From Oxalobacteraceae bacterium (GTDB lineage Bacteria; Pseudomonadota; Gammaproteobacteria; Burkholderiales; Burkholderiaceae_D), in the NCBI GenBank assembly GCA_021768485.1, contig JAIZVZ010000001.1, positions 97,505 to 161,504 on the forward strand: 64,000 nucleotides of DNA. Direction: 5' to 3'. Of this stretch, positions 9,702-19,190 are shown one piece after another. The translations under genes and the position numbers were made by a program. How positions within the stretch are numbered: the stretch's first letter is position 1; each line of letters opens with the position of its first letter. The notes beneath the pieces are model-generated. The model did not search any database. It saw nothing but the letters and a program-made list of their open reading frames with translations, and was not told the DNA's origin.

Positions 9702-11348
9702 TCAAATTTTAGCTATTTTCCAATCCTCGGCCATCATCAAAGCCGCTTTTTCGGCAATCATGATGGTCGGCGAGTTGGTATTGCCAGAGGTAATGTTGGG
9801 CATGATGGAGGCATCGGCCACACGCAAACCGGTCACGCCGCGCACGCGCAAACGGCTGTCTACCACGGCCATCGCATCGTCGCCGGCCCCCATCTTGCAC
9901 GTGCCCACCGGATGAAAAATCGTGGTTCCTATCATGCCGGCGGCCTCGATCAACTGGGCCTCGTTTTGATAGTGCAGCCCCGGTTTCAATTCTTCGGGTT
10001 GATAACGCTGCAAAGCCGGTGCGCCGACAATACGCCGCGTTAATGCGATCGCATCGATGGCCACTTTTTTGTCGGCCTCGGTACTTAAATAATTAGGCAT
10101 GATGCGCGGCGCGGCCTCGCTGTCATTGCTCACCGCATGCACCGAGCCACGCGAACTGGGCCTCAGATTGCATACGCTGGCGGTAAAGGCCGGAAATTGA
10201 TGCAAAGCCTCGCCAAATTTTTCCAATGATAAAGGTTGTATATGATATTGAAGATTTGGCCTGGCCTGCGCCGGATCCGAGCGTGTAAACGCCCCCAGTT
10301 GCGACGGCGCCATCGACATCGGCCCACTTTGAAATGCCGCATATTGCAAGGCAATTTTAAATTTGCCAAACCAGCTTTGCGTCATCATATTCAGGGTCTT
10401 GACGTGCTTGACAGCAAAAACCATGCGCATTTGCAAATGATCCTGCAAATTTTCACCAACGCCAGGCAATTCGAGCACAGGCGTGATATGCGCCTGCCGC
10501 AGGGTGGCTGCCGCACCGATGCCAGACACTTCAAGCAAGTGCGGCGAGCCGATGGCGCCGGCCGTCAAAATTGTTTCACGGGCACAATCGGCTTTCCAGC
10601 GCTTGCCGCCACCGCTAAATTCAACTCCCGTACAGCGTAGCGCATTGCTGCCGTTTGTCTCGGGAACCAGGACCAGGCGCGTGACGTGACAACCGGTCAT
10701 GATTTCCAAATTGCCGCGCTGGGCTGCCGGCTTTAAAAAAGCCTTGGCACTGTTCCAGCGGATACCGCGCTTTTGATTGACATCGAAATACGCGCAGCCT
10801 TCATTGTCGCCTCGGTTGAAATCATCGGTCGGCGCAATCCCTGTTTGCGCGGCAGCGTCACGAAAAGCGTCGAGTATTTCCCACGACAGGCGTTGCGGTT
10901 CGACGCGCCATTCACCTTTTGCGCCATGAAATGGCGATTCGCCTTGATGGTGGTTTTCGCTTTTTTTAAACAAGGGCAAAACCTGGTCCCAACGCCACGA
11001 TGAATCGTCCGTCAATGCCGCCCAATAATCGTAATCGGACGCCTGACCACGCATATAAATCATGCCGTTGATCGAAGAACTGCCGCCCAGTACTTTGCCA
11101 CGAGGATACAAAAGCGTACGGCCCTGCAAACCGGCTTCGGCTTCGGTGCGATAACGCCAATCGGTGCGTGGATTATCGATGCAATGCAAATAACCGACGG
11201 GAATATGAATCCAGATGTAATCATCGCGTCCGCCCGCTTCCAGCAATAACACCGACACCTTGCGCTCACGCGTCAAGCGATTGGCCAGGACGCAGCCGGC
11301 GCTGCCGCCGCCAACAATGATGTAATCATATTTGCCGACATATTCCAT
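9702..11348 (-). CDS. GMC-family FAD oxidoreductase (choline/alcohol dehydrogenase-like)
   Basis: A 548-residue glucose-methanol-choline oxidoreductase. The N-terminus has the FAD motif [18 protein letters not shown], then [19 protein letters not shown] (GMC signature 1) and [17 protein letters not shown] (signature 2). The C-terminus has the catalytic His in [10 protein letters not shown] and the Asn/His position in [15 protein letters not shown]. An open frame extends 45 codons upstream, but the ATG at 11348 has GGGAG 7 bp before it and begins right at the FAD domain, so I use it. There is no signal peptide. Close relatives act on choline or on long-chain or aromatic alcohols; without a betaine-aldehyde dehydrogenase next door I do not call it betA. 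It is followed by the liv operon on the same strand. Confidence 0.92.
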   Translation of the reverse strand: MEYVGKYDYIIVGGGSAGCVLANRLTRERKVSVLLLEAGGRDDYIWIHIPVGYLHCIDNPRTDWRYRTEAEAGLQGRTLLYPRGKVLGGSSSINGMIYMRGQASDYDYWAALTDDSSWRWDQVLPLFKKSENHHQGESPFHGAKGEWRVEPQRLSWEILDAFRDAAAQTGIAPTDDFNRGDNEGCAYFDVNQKRGIRWNSAKAFLKPAAQRGNLEIMTGCHVTRLVLVPETNGSNALRCTGVEFSGGGKRWKADCARETILTAGAIGSPHLLEVSGIGAAATLRQAHITPVLELPGVGENLQDHLQMRMVFAVKHVKTLNMMTQSWFGKFKIALQYAAFQSGPMSMAPSQLGAFTRSDPAQARPNLQYHIQPLSLEKFGEALHQFPAFTASVCNLRPSSRGSVHAVSNDSEAAPRIMPNYLSTEADKKVAIDAIALTRRIVGAPALQRYQPEELKPGLHYQNEAQLIEAAGMIGTTIFHPVGTCKMGAGDDAMAVVDSRLRVRGVTGLRVADASIMPNITSGNTNSPTIMIAEKAALMMAEDWKIAKI

Positions 11349-11430
11349 GAGACAGCTCCCGTTTTTGCAGCGCGTTTTTTGTAGCGACAGCGCACTGTAA
11401 GGCAATCTGAACAAGATGCAAAGGCATAAG

Positions 11431-11640
11431 CCTGTGGATATGTTGTGCAGGCTTTGTGGGTAAAGACAGGTAAACCAGGACAACTTTTTTTATCCCAAAT
11501 CTATCCTGCTGTCATACAGTGTTTACATGCCGTTTATACTTTTTCCAAATGCTTGATTTATCAGAAATTTATCTACTTATCCACAGAATTGGCAAAGCCT
11601 AACTATTACTACTAAACATATATATAAACAATTAAACAAA
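11431..11640 (+). repeat. Origin module copy A (direct imperfect repeat of 11745-11955)
   Basis: This copy has, in order: a near-exact inverted DnaA box (11433), a T7 tract with TTATCC (11485-11494), GTCATAC at 11511, an exact DnaA box at 11577, trio array CTA-TTA-CTA-CTA at 11603-11614, and an AT-rich tail with ATATATATA. Between 11492 and 11585 it can be laid on copy B at a constant 315-bp offset without gaps, with about 60 of 94 positions identical by hand count. Confidence 0.75.
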
Positions 11641-11744
11641 AACAAAAAAAAAAATTTTTATTTTTTTTAAAAATCTTTTTTCAAAAAAATTCAAAATCTG
11701 AAAAAAACAAAAAACGTATTTTGCAAAACATCTCTGTGAATAAA

Positions 11745-11955
11745 GCTGTGGATAAGCATTGAACAATATGCGGACAAGTCGACTTATCATTTCTCCGGTT
11801 TTTTTTATTCACTATCGATCCTCGTGTCATACCGCAGTTACACAGGCTTTATGAAAAATCCAAGTCGCTGATTTATATAAAAAATAAGGACTTATCCACA
11901 ATAAATGCGACGTTTACTACTATTACTATTTTTATATATACCTATTTAAATTAAA
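11745..11955 (+). repeat. Origin module copy B (direct imperfect repeat of 11431-11640)
   Basis: This copy has the same parts at the same spacing as copy A: an exact inverted DnaA box (11747), a T8 tract with TTATTC (11799-11810), GTCATAC at 11826, an exact DnaA box at 11892, trio array TTA-CTA-CTA-TTA-CTA at 11914-11928, then TTTTATATATA. GTCATAC lies exactly 66 bp before the DnaA box in both copies. Confidence 0.75.
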
Positions 11956-12193
11956 ACAAAGAACGACACGTCGAACGCAAATCGACAAATCTGGACTGCA
12001 TCAAAAACGCATAAAAAATGTCCGCATTAACATTGAACAATCGTTTTTTTACACAAAATATACGGTTAAAAAATCGTATTCCTGGTCTGTGCAAAAGTCC
12101 TCTTATTATTAAATTTAGCGTCTATAAAGAATAATATCGGCGTATTTAGACGACGTTCGTGAAAAATACTAAAGTAAAATAAAGCCGAAAATA

Positions 12194-12230
12194 AAAAAAG
12201 CCCCGCTTCTGCAATGCAGCGCGGGGCTTT
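12194..12230 (-). terminator. Rho-independent terminator of putA
   Basis: GCCCCGC (12200-12206) pairs with GCGGGGC (12221-12227), with a further inner TGCA pairing possible. On the minus strand the hairpin is followed by seven T residues, about 85 bp beyond the putA stop codon. It also separates putA transcription from the origin region. Confidence 0.9.
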
Positions 12231-12311
12231 GTCTCGTACGGAAAAACTGTCTGGCAGTTAGTTAATTTATGCCGAGGATAAAAGCAATTTTATTGGGGAT
12301 AAGATTCAAGC

Positions 12312-15300
12312 TCACTCGATTTCCAGCGTCATCAAACTGGCATTTCCGCCCGCTGCAGTCGTGTTAATGCACAGCGCACGCTCGGCCACCAGACGCCACA
12401 GCGCAATCGCTTCCATCGCTTTGGTCAAAATCACGCCAACCACGGCGCCTTCACGCTGTGCCAAGGCGACTTGCCATTGCAATGCCGATTCCCGATCGAG
12501 CAAGGCCATCGCCATCGGGCTGTCCTTGACTTCTTCAACAATATCGATCGCTGCCATGACGATGTTCGGCAAGGCGGGCGGTAAGAGTGCGGCGCCGGCC
12601 TTGCTTAACACGATACGATTACCGCTTGCTAATACCGCGGCAATTTGATTGAGTAACGATGGCGTATCGCTGGCGGCGCAAAAAATCGTGCCGCGCGCGG
12701 CAAAGGCCAGGCTATTGTTTTCCCCGGTAGGGCCAGGCAGCATGATAGAGGTCCCTGACAGGCTGCAACGTGCATAGTGCGTACAAAGGCGCTCGAGCTC
12801 CCTGTGTGCGCCCTGGGCCCAGGTTTGCAGCGCAATAAGGGCAGGCGTTGCACGTGCATCGATGACGTCCTCGGCCTCGACGCTTGCTTGCTGTAAGCGA
12901 TGCAGATATAAAGGGCCGCCGGCTTTAGGGCCGGTTCCCGAATTGCCTTCGCCGCCAAATGGCTGAACGCCGACCACCGCACCGACGATATTGCGATTGA
13001 CGTAAATATTACCGACGTGAGCCTTGCCGGTAATAAAATCGACTGTTTCATCAATGCGTGTGTGAATACCGAGAGTCAAACCATAACCGCTGGCATTGAT
13101 GGTCTCGACTACTTGCGGCAATTGATCGCGCCGGTAACGAATCACATGCAAGACTGGGCCAAATATTTCTTGCGTTAATTGCGACAGCGATTTGATTTCA
13201 ATAATCGTCGGCGCCACAAAGGTGCCGAATGCAACAGCAGGATCGGTCTCTGGCAACGCCAGGCTGAAGACATTGGCGCCGCCGGCCTGGAAGGCGCCGA
13301 TATGGGCTTGCAAGACTTGTTGCGCTTCACTATCGATGACAGGGCCGATATCGGTGGCCAGACGATCAGGATTACCGATTTTTAATTCCTGCATCGCCCC
13401 CTTGAGCATGGTGATGACTTTATCGGCAATTTCTTGTTGCACGTACAAAACACGCAAGGCTGAACAACGCTGGCCCGCACTATCGAACGCCGACATCAAC
13501 ACGTCTTGCACCACTTGCTCGGGCAAGGCCGAGGAATCGACGATCATGGCATTTTGGCCGCCCGTTTCCGCAATTAGCGGCAAATCGAGTCCACCTTCGT
13601 CGACGGCGCGCTGGGCCAGCGTGCGATTGATCGATTGCGCCACGGCACTCGAACCGGTAAAGATGACACCTTTGACACGGCTGTCATGGGTCAAGGCGGC
13701 ACCGACGACTTCTCCACTGCCTGGCAATAGTAGCAAGGCCTGCTCAGGAATGCCGGCTTGATGCATCAGTTGCACAGCGCGCGCGGCAATCAAGGGGGTT
13801 TGTTCAGCCGGCTTGGCCAGCACCACATTGCCGGCAGCGAGAGCGGCAGCGACTTGTCCGGTAAAAATAGCCAATGGAAAATTCCACGGACTGATACAGG
13901 CCAGCGGTCCTAAAGGCTTGCCATCGGCCAAGGGCGCTGCCGACAAGGGATCGATTTGCATGCTGTAATAACGCAAGAAATCGACGGCTTCGCGGATTTC
14001 GGCAATCGCGTTTGGAATCGATTTGCCTGCTTCGCGAATGGCCAGTGCCATCAACTCCAGACGGTGTAATTCAAACAGATCGGCAGCCCGGTACAGTATG
14101 GCGGCGCGCTCGGCGCGCGTGGTCGTTTTCCATGTCTCGAAATAGGTCGATGCCGCCGCCAGCGCGGCATCGACTTCTTCGCGATCGGCGTCGCTGACAT
14201 GACCGACGATATCGCGACGGTCAGCCGGATTACAGATGGCTTGATAGAGTTTGCCAGCATCGGTCTTGCCAGCATTGCTCTTGCCATTGTCTTGCACCTG
14301 ACGCAGCGACGGCCGTGCCTGCCAGTTGGCTTGATTGAAATGCTTCAATGCACTGCTTAATTTATGCAATTGCGATTCGTCGCTGAGATCGAGTCCGCTG
14401 GAATTTTTTCGCGTACTGCCAAACATCTGTGAAGGTAAAGCGATATACGGATGTGGCATGCCGGCCAATAGTGTCGCTTGCGCAACGGGATCGGCGACCA
14501 GCGTGGCAATCTCGATTTTTTCATCGACAATTTGATTGACGAATGACGAGTTGGCGCCATTTTCGAGCAAACGCCGCACCAGATAAGGCAACAAGGTTTC
14601 ATGCGAACCGACCGGCGCATAGATGCGGCAAGGCCGGTTCAAATTATCGGCGCCGACGACTTGATCGTACAGCGTTTCGCCCATGCCGTGCAGGCATTGA
14701 AATTCATAATGCGTAATGCCTTTTTTCTTGGCCCAGGTATAAATGGTCGACAGCGTGTGGGCATTATGTGTCGCAAATTGTGGATACAAGACATCATTGA
14801 CTGCCAGCAGTTTCCCTGCGCATGTCAGATAAGACAGGTCGGTATAGACTTTGCGCGTATAAACAGGATATTCGGGCATGCCATCGACTTGGGCGCGCTT
14901 GATTTCGCTATCCCAATAAGCGCCCTTGACCAGCCGGACCATGAATTTGCGGCCGCTGCGGCGCGCCAGATCGGCCAGAAAATCGATCACAAAAGGACAG
15001 CGCTTTTGATAGGCCTGGACCACGAAACCGATGCCATCGAAGCCGCTCAGCTGTTCGTCGAAAGCCAGTGCTTCCATCAAGTCCAGCGACAGTTCGAGAC
15101 GATCGGTTTCTTCGGCATCGATATTGATACCGATGTCATAATTTTTTGCGAGCACAATCAAATTGCGCAAACGCGGCAGCAGTTGTTGCATGACGCGGCC
15201 ATGCTGGGCCCGGCTGTAGCGCGGATGCAGTGCCGACAACTTGACTGAAATACCGGGACCGGTATGAATGCCGCGCCCTTTGGAGGCCGCGCCAATGGCA

Positions 15301-16037
15301 TGAATGGCGGCTTCATAAGCGGCGCAATAACGGCTGGCGTCGTCTTCGGTCATCGCCGCTTCGCCCAGCATGTCATAGGAATAGCGATAACCGCGCGCCT
15401 CTTTTGCAATACTGTTTTGCAATGCCTGGCCAATCGTCTGACCGGTGACGAATTGATTGCCAAGCATGCGCATGGCCAGGTCGACGCCTTTACGGATTAA
15501 CGGTTCGCCGCCTTTGGCAATCAATTTCGACAAGGCCGTGCCGAGCCCGCGCTCGCTGTGCACATCGACCAGTTTTCCGGTAATTAATAAACCCCAGGTA
15601 GTGGCATTGACGAAAAGCGATGGCGATTCGCCGAGATGGCGATGCCAATCGCCTTTGCTGATTTTATCGGCAATTAAACGGTCGGCAGTCTTGTTATCGG
15701 GAATGCGCAGCAGTGCTTCAGCCAGGCACATCAAAGCCACGCCCTCTTCTGACGACAATGCAAATTCTTGCATCAACGCATCTACTCCCGACGCCTTGCT
15801 GCGCTTGGCGCGCACCGCGCTGACCAATCGTGTGGCCAATGCCTGGCTGTCAGCGCTGTCGCTGGTCTGTACCTGCTTTAATAAATTTTGTACGGCAAGT
15901 ACTTCATCTTGCCGGTATGCCGCCGTAATGGCAGCGCGTAAAGCGCTTGGTGTTGCTAATACTTCTGCTTCAAAAGCAGAAAAAGGAAGTGAGAGAGGAG
16001 AATTGTCGTTGTGGGTTGGCGCAGCGATAGTAGGCAT
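12312..16037 (-). CDS. putA: Bifunctional proline dehydrogenase / L-glutamate-gamma-semialdehyde dehydrogenase PutA
   Basis: A 1241-residue enzyme that oxidises proline to glutamate in two steps, using FAD then NAD. The proline dehydrogenase barrel (about residues 200-490) includes RLVKGAYWDSEIKRAQ. The aldehyde dehydrogenase part (about 590-1010) has ISPWNFPLAIFTGQ, the AETGGQNAMIV segment and the catalytic Cys in SAGQRCSALRVLYVQ (near residue 857). A further C-terminal domain ends with TTAAGGNASLMTLEIE, the closing segment found in long PutAs. The N-terminus lacks the ribbon-helix-helix DNA-binding domain of E. coli PutA, so it should not repress its own gene. The divergent Lrp-type gene is the likely regulator. 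A terminator follows at 12.2 kb. Confidence 0.96.
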   Translation of the reverse strand: MPTIAAPTHNDNSPLSLPFSAFEAEVLATPSALRAAITAAYRQDEVLAVQNLLKQVQTSDSADSQALATRLVSAVRAKRSKASGVDALMQEFALSSEEGVALMCLAEALLRIPDNKTADRLIADKISKGDWHRHLGESPSLFVNATTWGLLITGKLVDVHSERGLGTALSKLIAKGGEPLIRKGVDLAMRMLGNQFVTGQTIGQALQNSIAKEARGYRYSYDMLGEAAMTEDDASRYCAAYEAAIHAIGAASKGRGIHTGPGISVKLSALHPRYSRAQHGRVMQQLLPRLRNLIVLAKNYDIGINIDAEETDRLELSLDLMEALAFDEQLSGFDGIGFVVQAYQKRCPFVIDFLADLARRSGRKFMVRLVKGAYWDSEIKRAQVDGMPEYPVYTRKVYTDLSYLTCAGKLLAVNDVLYPQFATHNAHTLSTIYTWAKKKGITHYEFQCLHGMGETLYDQVVGADNLNRPCRIYAPVGSHETLLPYLVRRLLENGANSSFVNQIVDEKIEIATLVADPVAQATLLAGMPHPYIALPSQMFGSTRKNSSGLDLSDESQLHKLSSALKHFNQANWQARPSLRQVQDNGKSNAGKTDAGKLYQAICNPADRRDIVGHVSDADREEVDAALAAASTYFETWKTTTRAERAAILYRAADLFELHRLELMALAIREAGKSIPNAIAEIREAVDFLRYYSMQIDPLSAAPLADGKPLGPLACISPWNFPLAIFTGQVAAALAAGNVVLAKPAEQTPLIAARAVQLMHQAGIPEQALLLLPGSGEVVGAALTHDSRVKGVIFTGSSAVAQSINRTLAQRAVDEGGLDLPLIAETGGQNAMIVDSSALPEQVVQDVLMSAFDSAGQRCSALRVLYVQQEIADKVITMLKGAMQELKIGNPDRLATDIGPVIDSEAQQVLQAHIGAFQAGGANVFSLALPETDPAVAFGTFVAPTIIEIKSLSQLTQEIFGPVLHVIRYRRDQLPQVVETINASGYGLTLGIHTRIDETVDFITGKAHVGNIYVNRNIVGAVVGVQPFGGEGNSGTGPKAGGPLYLHRLQQASVEAEDVIDARATPALIALQTWAQGAHRELERLCTHYARCSLSGTSIMLPGPTGENNSLAFAARGTIFCAASDTPSLLNQIAAVLASGNRIVLSKAGAALLPPALPNIVMAAIDIVEEVKDSPMAMALLDRESALQWQVALAQREGAVVGVILTKAMEAIALWRLVAERALCINTTAAGGNASLMTLEIE

Positions 16038-16245
16038 CGGACACTTTTCATTATCAATACAAAAGAGGAAAAAAGACGGCGTGGTAAGGCTAAAACCAGA
16101 ATAAATACGCGAAGATAGCGATATTTTGCCGATCGTTCGATTGTAGTGGGGAATTCGATGGATTTATTTTGGTAATAAGCTCCACTTCCAATACAATGTT
16201 TTTAATGAGACAATTTATACAGAATAATATTGTGTGGAGAAGACA

Positions 16246-16704
16246 ATGCTCGATAAAATTAGTAAAAAAATATTAATGGAATTGCAGTGTGACGGCCGCA
16301 TCAGTAATGTCGACTTGGCCGGACGCGTCAATTTGTCGCCTGCCGCATGTCTCGAGCGTGTGCGAAAATTACACGAAACCGGTTATATTCTCGCCTATAC
16401 GGCACAATTAAATCCCCATTTACTCGACGTCGCCCTGCTTGTCTTTATCGAAGTGGTGCTCGACCGGACTTCGCCCGAAGTCTTTGAAGAATTCAAACAT
16501 AATATCGAAAACATTCCCGAAGTACTCGAGTGCCATATGGTTGCCGGTGGTTTTGATTATCTCGTCAAAGCCCGTGTCAAGGATATGAATGCTTATCGTG
16601 AATTTTTAGGTAAAACCTTGCTGCAGCTAAAAGGCGTGCGCGGTACGCACACGTATGCAGTGATGGAAGAAGTCAAAAACACGACCAAATTGCCAATTCA
16701 CTAA
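16246..16704 (+). CDS. Lrp/AsnC family transcriptional regulator, probable proline-responsive regulator of putA
   Basis: A 152-residue regulator with an N-terminal helix-turn-helix (about 1-60: LDKISKKILMELQCDGRISN, then VDLAGRVNLSPAACLERVRKL) and a C-terminal RAM ligand-binding domain with the conserved VMVAGGFDYLVK-type turn (here HMVAGGFDYLVKARVKD) and TYAVMEEVK. A GTG at 16234 would add four residues, but GGAG lies 6 bp before the ATG at 16246. It is transcribed divergently from putA across a 208-bp AT-rich gap. In Agrobacterium and others an Lrp-type PutR activates putA in response to proline; the layout suggests the same, which is inference. Confidence 0.92.
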   Translation: MLDKISKKILMELQCDGRISNVDLAGRVNLSPAACLERVRKLHETGYILAYTAQLNPHLLDVALLVFIEVVLDRTSPEVFEEFKHNIENIPEVLECHMVAGGFDYLVKARVKDMNAYREFLGKTLLQLKGVRGTHTYAVMEEVKNTTKLPIH

Positions 16705-16757
16705 ACATATTGCCTTTGCGCCGGCGTCGGTTTTTTGCTCGATGACTTAAATAACTG

Positions 16758-17711
16758 TTAAGTGGTCGGCTTGCCGACCCCGCGTAAAGTGCCGCCGTTA
16801 ATGGTTTCGAGTGTCTTGCGCAGCCAGCGGTGGGCGGAACTGCGGGCGTCGCGTTCATGCCACAACATGTCGAGATCGACCGCCGGCAAGCGAAACGGCA
16901 ATTCCTTGGTGACCAGCGACTGGGCGATACCGGTCGAACCGATCAAATGGCGCGGCAATACCGTGATGAGGTCGGAATTGGCAACGACACAACCACCGGT
17001 AAAAAATTGATTGACGGTAATAACGATCCGTCGTTCACGGCCTAACTGGGTCAATGCTTCATCGACCAGCCCGTGCGCACGACCGGACATGCTGACCAAT
17101 AAATGATTGGCAGAGCAATAATTATCCAAGGTTAATTCTTGATTGGCCAAGGGATGGTCATGGCGCATGACGCATACATAACGGCCCGAATACATCCGTT
17201 CGTGCCGGATCGGCGAACCTGGTTCGCTCGACAATTGGGCGACCACGCCCGGAAAAAAACCGATGGCCAGGTCAATATCGCCGCGCACCAGCATGGGCCG
17301 CGGTTCGCGGCTCGGCAAAGGCATCATCCGCACATTCAGGCCCGGCGCATCGCGTTCGATCGAGCGGATCAGGGGCGGCAGCCAAAACGCGGCAGTGGCA
17401 TCGGCCATGGCCATGCGAAAAGTCGTTTTTGCTTTGGATACATCAAAATGGTCGGGCGCGACCGCCGTTTCAAGATCGGCCAGCGAACGCCTGACGGTTG
17501 GCCACAAGGCTTCGGCGCGCGGCGTCGGTTTGACGCCATAAGCGGTGCGGATCAATAACTCATCGCCAAGACTTTCACGCAAACGCTTGATCGCATTCGA
17601 GACGGCCGGTTGCGTCATGGCCAGAGCGTCGGCGGCACGCGTCAAATTCTGTTCGGTCATCACGGCGTCAAAAACGCGCAATAAATTCAAGTCCAGCGTG
17701 AGAAAGCTCAT
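16758..17711 (-). CDS. LysR family transcriptional regulator
   Basis: A 317-residue LysR-type regulator. Residues 1-65 form the winged helix-turn-helix (LDLNLLRVFDAVMTEQNLTR, then AADALAMTQPAVSNAIKRL), and the rest is a two-lobed substrate-binding domain. The effector-domain style, with the conserved DIDLAIGFFP and HERMYSGRYVCVMRHDHPL, resembles the NodD/NahR/LinR-like group, which often respond to aromatic compounds. It is divergent from the small membrane-protein gene at 17.9 kb (211-bp gap) and convergent with the Lrp gene. Its target cannot be told; the usual divergent neighbour would be the small protein. Confidence 0.92.
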   Translation of the reverse strand: MSFLTLDLNLLRVFDAVMTEQNLTRAADALAMTQPAVSNAIKRLRESLGDELLIRTAYGVKPTPRAEALWPTVRRSLADLETAVAPDHFDVSKAKTTFRMAMADATAAFWLPPLIRSIERDAPGLNVRMMPLPSREPRPMLVRGDIDLAIGFFPGVVAQLSSEPGSPIRHERMYSGRYVCVMRHDHPLANQELTLDNYCSANHLLVSMSGRAHGLVDEALTQLGRERRIVITVNQFFTGGCVVANSDLITVLPRHLIGSTGIAQSLVTKELPFRLPAVDLDMLWHERDARSSAHRWLRKTLETINGGTLRGVGKPTT

Positions 17712-17922
17712 AGGCGTGCAGTCCGAAATGGGTCAGCGGGTAGCGTTCATCGGCTGCCGGAAAGCATTACCCTGTAGGCAACGTAAAGCCGGCTTGATAT
17801 TCACAGTCCATATAATCAATATACTAAATCAAAATTAGATTTATATGTGCCCAAGAACTATATTCTATTCAAACGCAAACAAATTTAACGAATGATTCAT
17901 CAATTTTGATCAGGAATCCAAC

Positions 17923-18192
17923 ATGTCTACTTTTGCCAATTTCTCGATTCTTTTCGATATCTTCGCCATCTTGCTGATGGCAGTAGGCGCAGTCGCGATT
18001 TTATTTTCCATGTTCCAGCCTTTGTTAAAAGGTGCCATGCGGGCGACGATGTTGTTTGCTCAAAAGAAAACAAGTCCGGAACAAGTGCGTCAAATGCATG
18101 ATGCAAAAATGTTACGTCAAATGGCCGATTCGGTCGACAAGCTCGAACCCGGCTTTGCCGCCGAATTACGCGCCATCGCCGCCCGCAATTAA
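17923..18192 (+). CDS. Small single-pass membrane protein, unknown function
   Basis: An 89-residue protein with one strong hydrophobic segment (about residues 8-31, ILFDIFAILLMAVGAVAILF) followed by a basic and then amphipathic cytoplasmic-type tail with a possible short coiled coil (residues 50-85). AGGAA lies 7 bp before the ATG. A strong bidirectional hairpin at 18274 ends the transcript, which supports a real gene. I do not recognise the family. It is divergent from the LysR gene, which may control it. Confidence 0.75.
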   Translation: MSTFANFSILFDIFAILLMAVGAVAILFSMFQPLLKGAMRATMLFAQKKTSPEQVRQMHDAKMLRQMADSVDKLEPGFAAELRAIAARN

Positions 18193-18273
18193 ATCTTACG
18201 TTTGATCGCAGAATAAACAATAACAATAACAATATAAACGGGCATAAAAAAAGACCCGATTCACTTGCAGCAA

Positions 18274-18311
18274 AAAAAGCCCCGCATGGACCGGTCCGTG
18301 CGGGGCTTTTT
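18274..18311. terminator. Bidirectional Rho-independent terminator
   Basis: AAAAAGCCCCGCA and TGCGGGGCTTTTT form a 13-bp stem around an inner GGACC/GGTCC stem, with T-runs on both strands. It lies between the small membrane-protein gene (+) and the convergent chalcone-isomerase-like gene (-) and should serve both. Confidence 0.95.
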
Positions 18312-18354
18312 CTTTGTCGAACAATAACGCTTATTGCCGACTTATCTTATCGCT

Positions 18355-18972
18355 TTATCGTTTTTCACCTAACAGTTGCAGCCTGAGATTGCTATCGGCC
18401 GGTTTGTCGCCGAGCCAGATTTTCAATATGGCATTGTTAAATTTGATATCGCTAATGCCGGCACCGAGACGCTTGCCGTTCAATTGGGCGACCGTGCCTT
18501 CATTGGGCACCCAGTCGAGCAATAAGGTATCGCCTTTTTTGACGCTGCCGCTTGCCGCCAATATCTTTTCAAGTTGAGCAATTTGCAATTCGAGGCGGGC
18601 CAGCTCGTTCTTGTCGGTATTGTGTTGCAATCCATTCATTAATGCTTCCGACAATTGTTCGGCACTCAAGTCGCGCAGCATCACCAGTTTGATGCGGCGC
18701 GGGCCGGACAGCGTCAAAATGTCATTGAGAGCGGCTTTTTTTTCACTCAGATAAAGCGCGGCCACATACACTTTAAAAAAGATTTTGGTGCGGATGCCGG
18801 CGCCGTTGAGCTTGAGCGTCGTGCCCGACACCTGCGTGCTGTCGTCAAGCGTGACACCGCCGATATCGACGGCGGCCAATGCCGGACCGCATACCAGGGC
18901 GAAAACGCAGCAGCATTGCGCCATCCAGCGCGATGGCGGGCGCATCGGAAATAAACGTATTTTTGATGTCAT
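18355..18972 (-). CDS. Exported chalcone isomerase-like domain protein
   Basis: A 205-residue exported protein. A signal peptide with an Arg-rich start and the hydrophobic run CCCVFALVCGPALA ends at about residue 33, before AVDIGGVTLDD. The mature part matches the bacterial chalcone-isomerase-like family in the stretch KLNGAGIRTKIFFKVYVAAL followed by YLSEKK, and in LDWVPNEGT near the middle. Bacterial members are not thought to act on flavonoids; they are periplasmic proteins of unknown role. GGAG is 5 bp before the ATG. The gene is monocistronic and uses the terminator at 18.3 kb. Confidence 0.88.
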   Translation of the reverse strand: MTSKIRLFPMRPPSRWMAQCCCVFALVCGPALAAVDIGGVTLDDSTQVSGTTLKLNGAGIRTKIFFKVYVAALYLSEKKAALNDILTLSGPRRIKLVMLRDLSAEQLSEALMNGLQHNTDKNELARLELQIAQLEKILAASGSVKKGDTLLLDWVPNEGTVAQLNGKRLGAGISDIKFNNAILKIWLGDKPADSNLRLQLLGEKR

Positions 18973-19059
18973 TTTGTCTCCAGATATTATTTAAAAAATA
19001 ACTGTTCAAGGATAACGCAGTCATCCCTGAAATTGCAGAAATTCGCGCATATAAGTTCG

Positions 19060-19073
19060 CAAGCAATTGCTTG
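19060..19073. promoter_or_regulatory. 14-bp perfect palindrome upstream of the chalcone-isomerase-like gene
   Basis: CAAGCAATTGCTTG is a perfect palindrome in the 218-bp gap between the chalcone-isomerase-like gene and the end of pckG. Two other CAATTG- or CAACTGGTTG-like motifs lie within 70 bp. It could be an operator for the gene reading left; no regulator is identified. Confidence 0.35.
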
Positions 19074-19190
19074 TTTGATTTTTATCAATGCAGCAATTGG
19101 TGGCGAGGTGATTACTGATTACAAGCGAGTGCAACTGGTTGCAATATATCGTGACTGCCTCGCCGGCCGGTGAAGCATTGCTTCAGATAA

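Larger units (their letters stand above)
11400..12170. other. oriC: Putative chromosomal replication origin (oriC) with DnaA-box cluster and two unwinding modules
   Basis: A roughly 770-bp gene-free stretch, far richer in A/T than its surroundings. Exact DnaA boxes (TTATNCACA or complement) occur at 11577-11585 (+), 11735-11743 (-), 11747-11755 (-) and 11892-11900 (+). One-mismatch boxes occur at 11433-11441, 11455-11463, 11805-11813 and 12047-12055. After each plus-strand exact box comes a 16-17 nt spacer, then consecutive CTA/TTA triplets (11603-11614 and 11914-11928) and then AT-rich DNA, the arrangement known as the basal unwinding system (DnaA box plus DnaA-trio). The stretch 11615-11720 is nearly pure A/T and would serve as unwinding element. 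dnaA itself is about 46 kb away. Confidence 0.8.

Noticed and set aside
11349..11483. N-terminal 45-codon extension of the GMC oxidoreductase
   Set aside because: The FAD domain begins at the ATG at 11348, which has a good ribosome site; the extension reads through near-exact DnaA boxes of the origin region.
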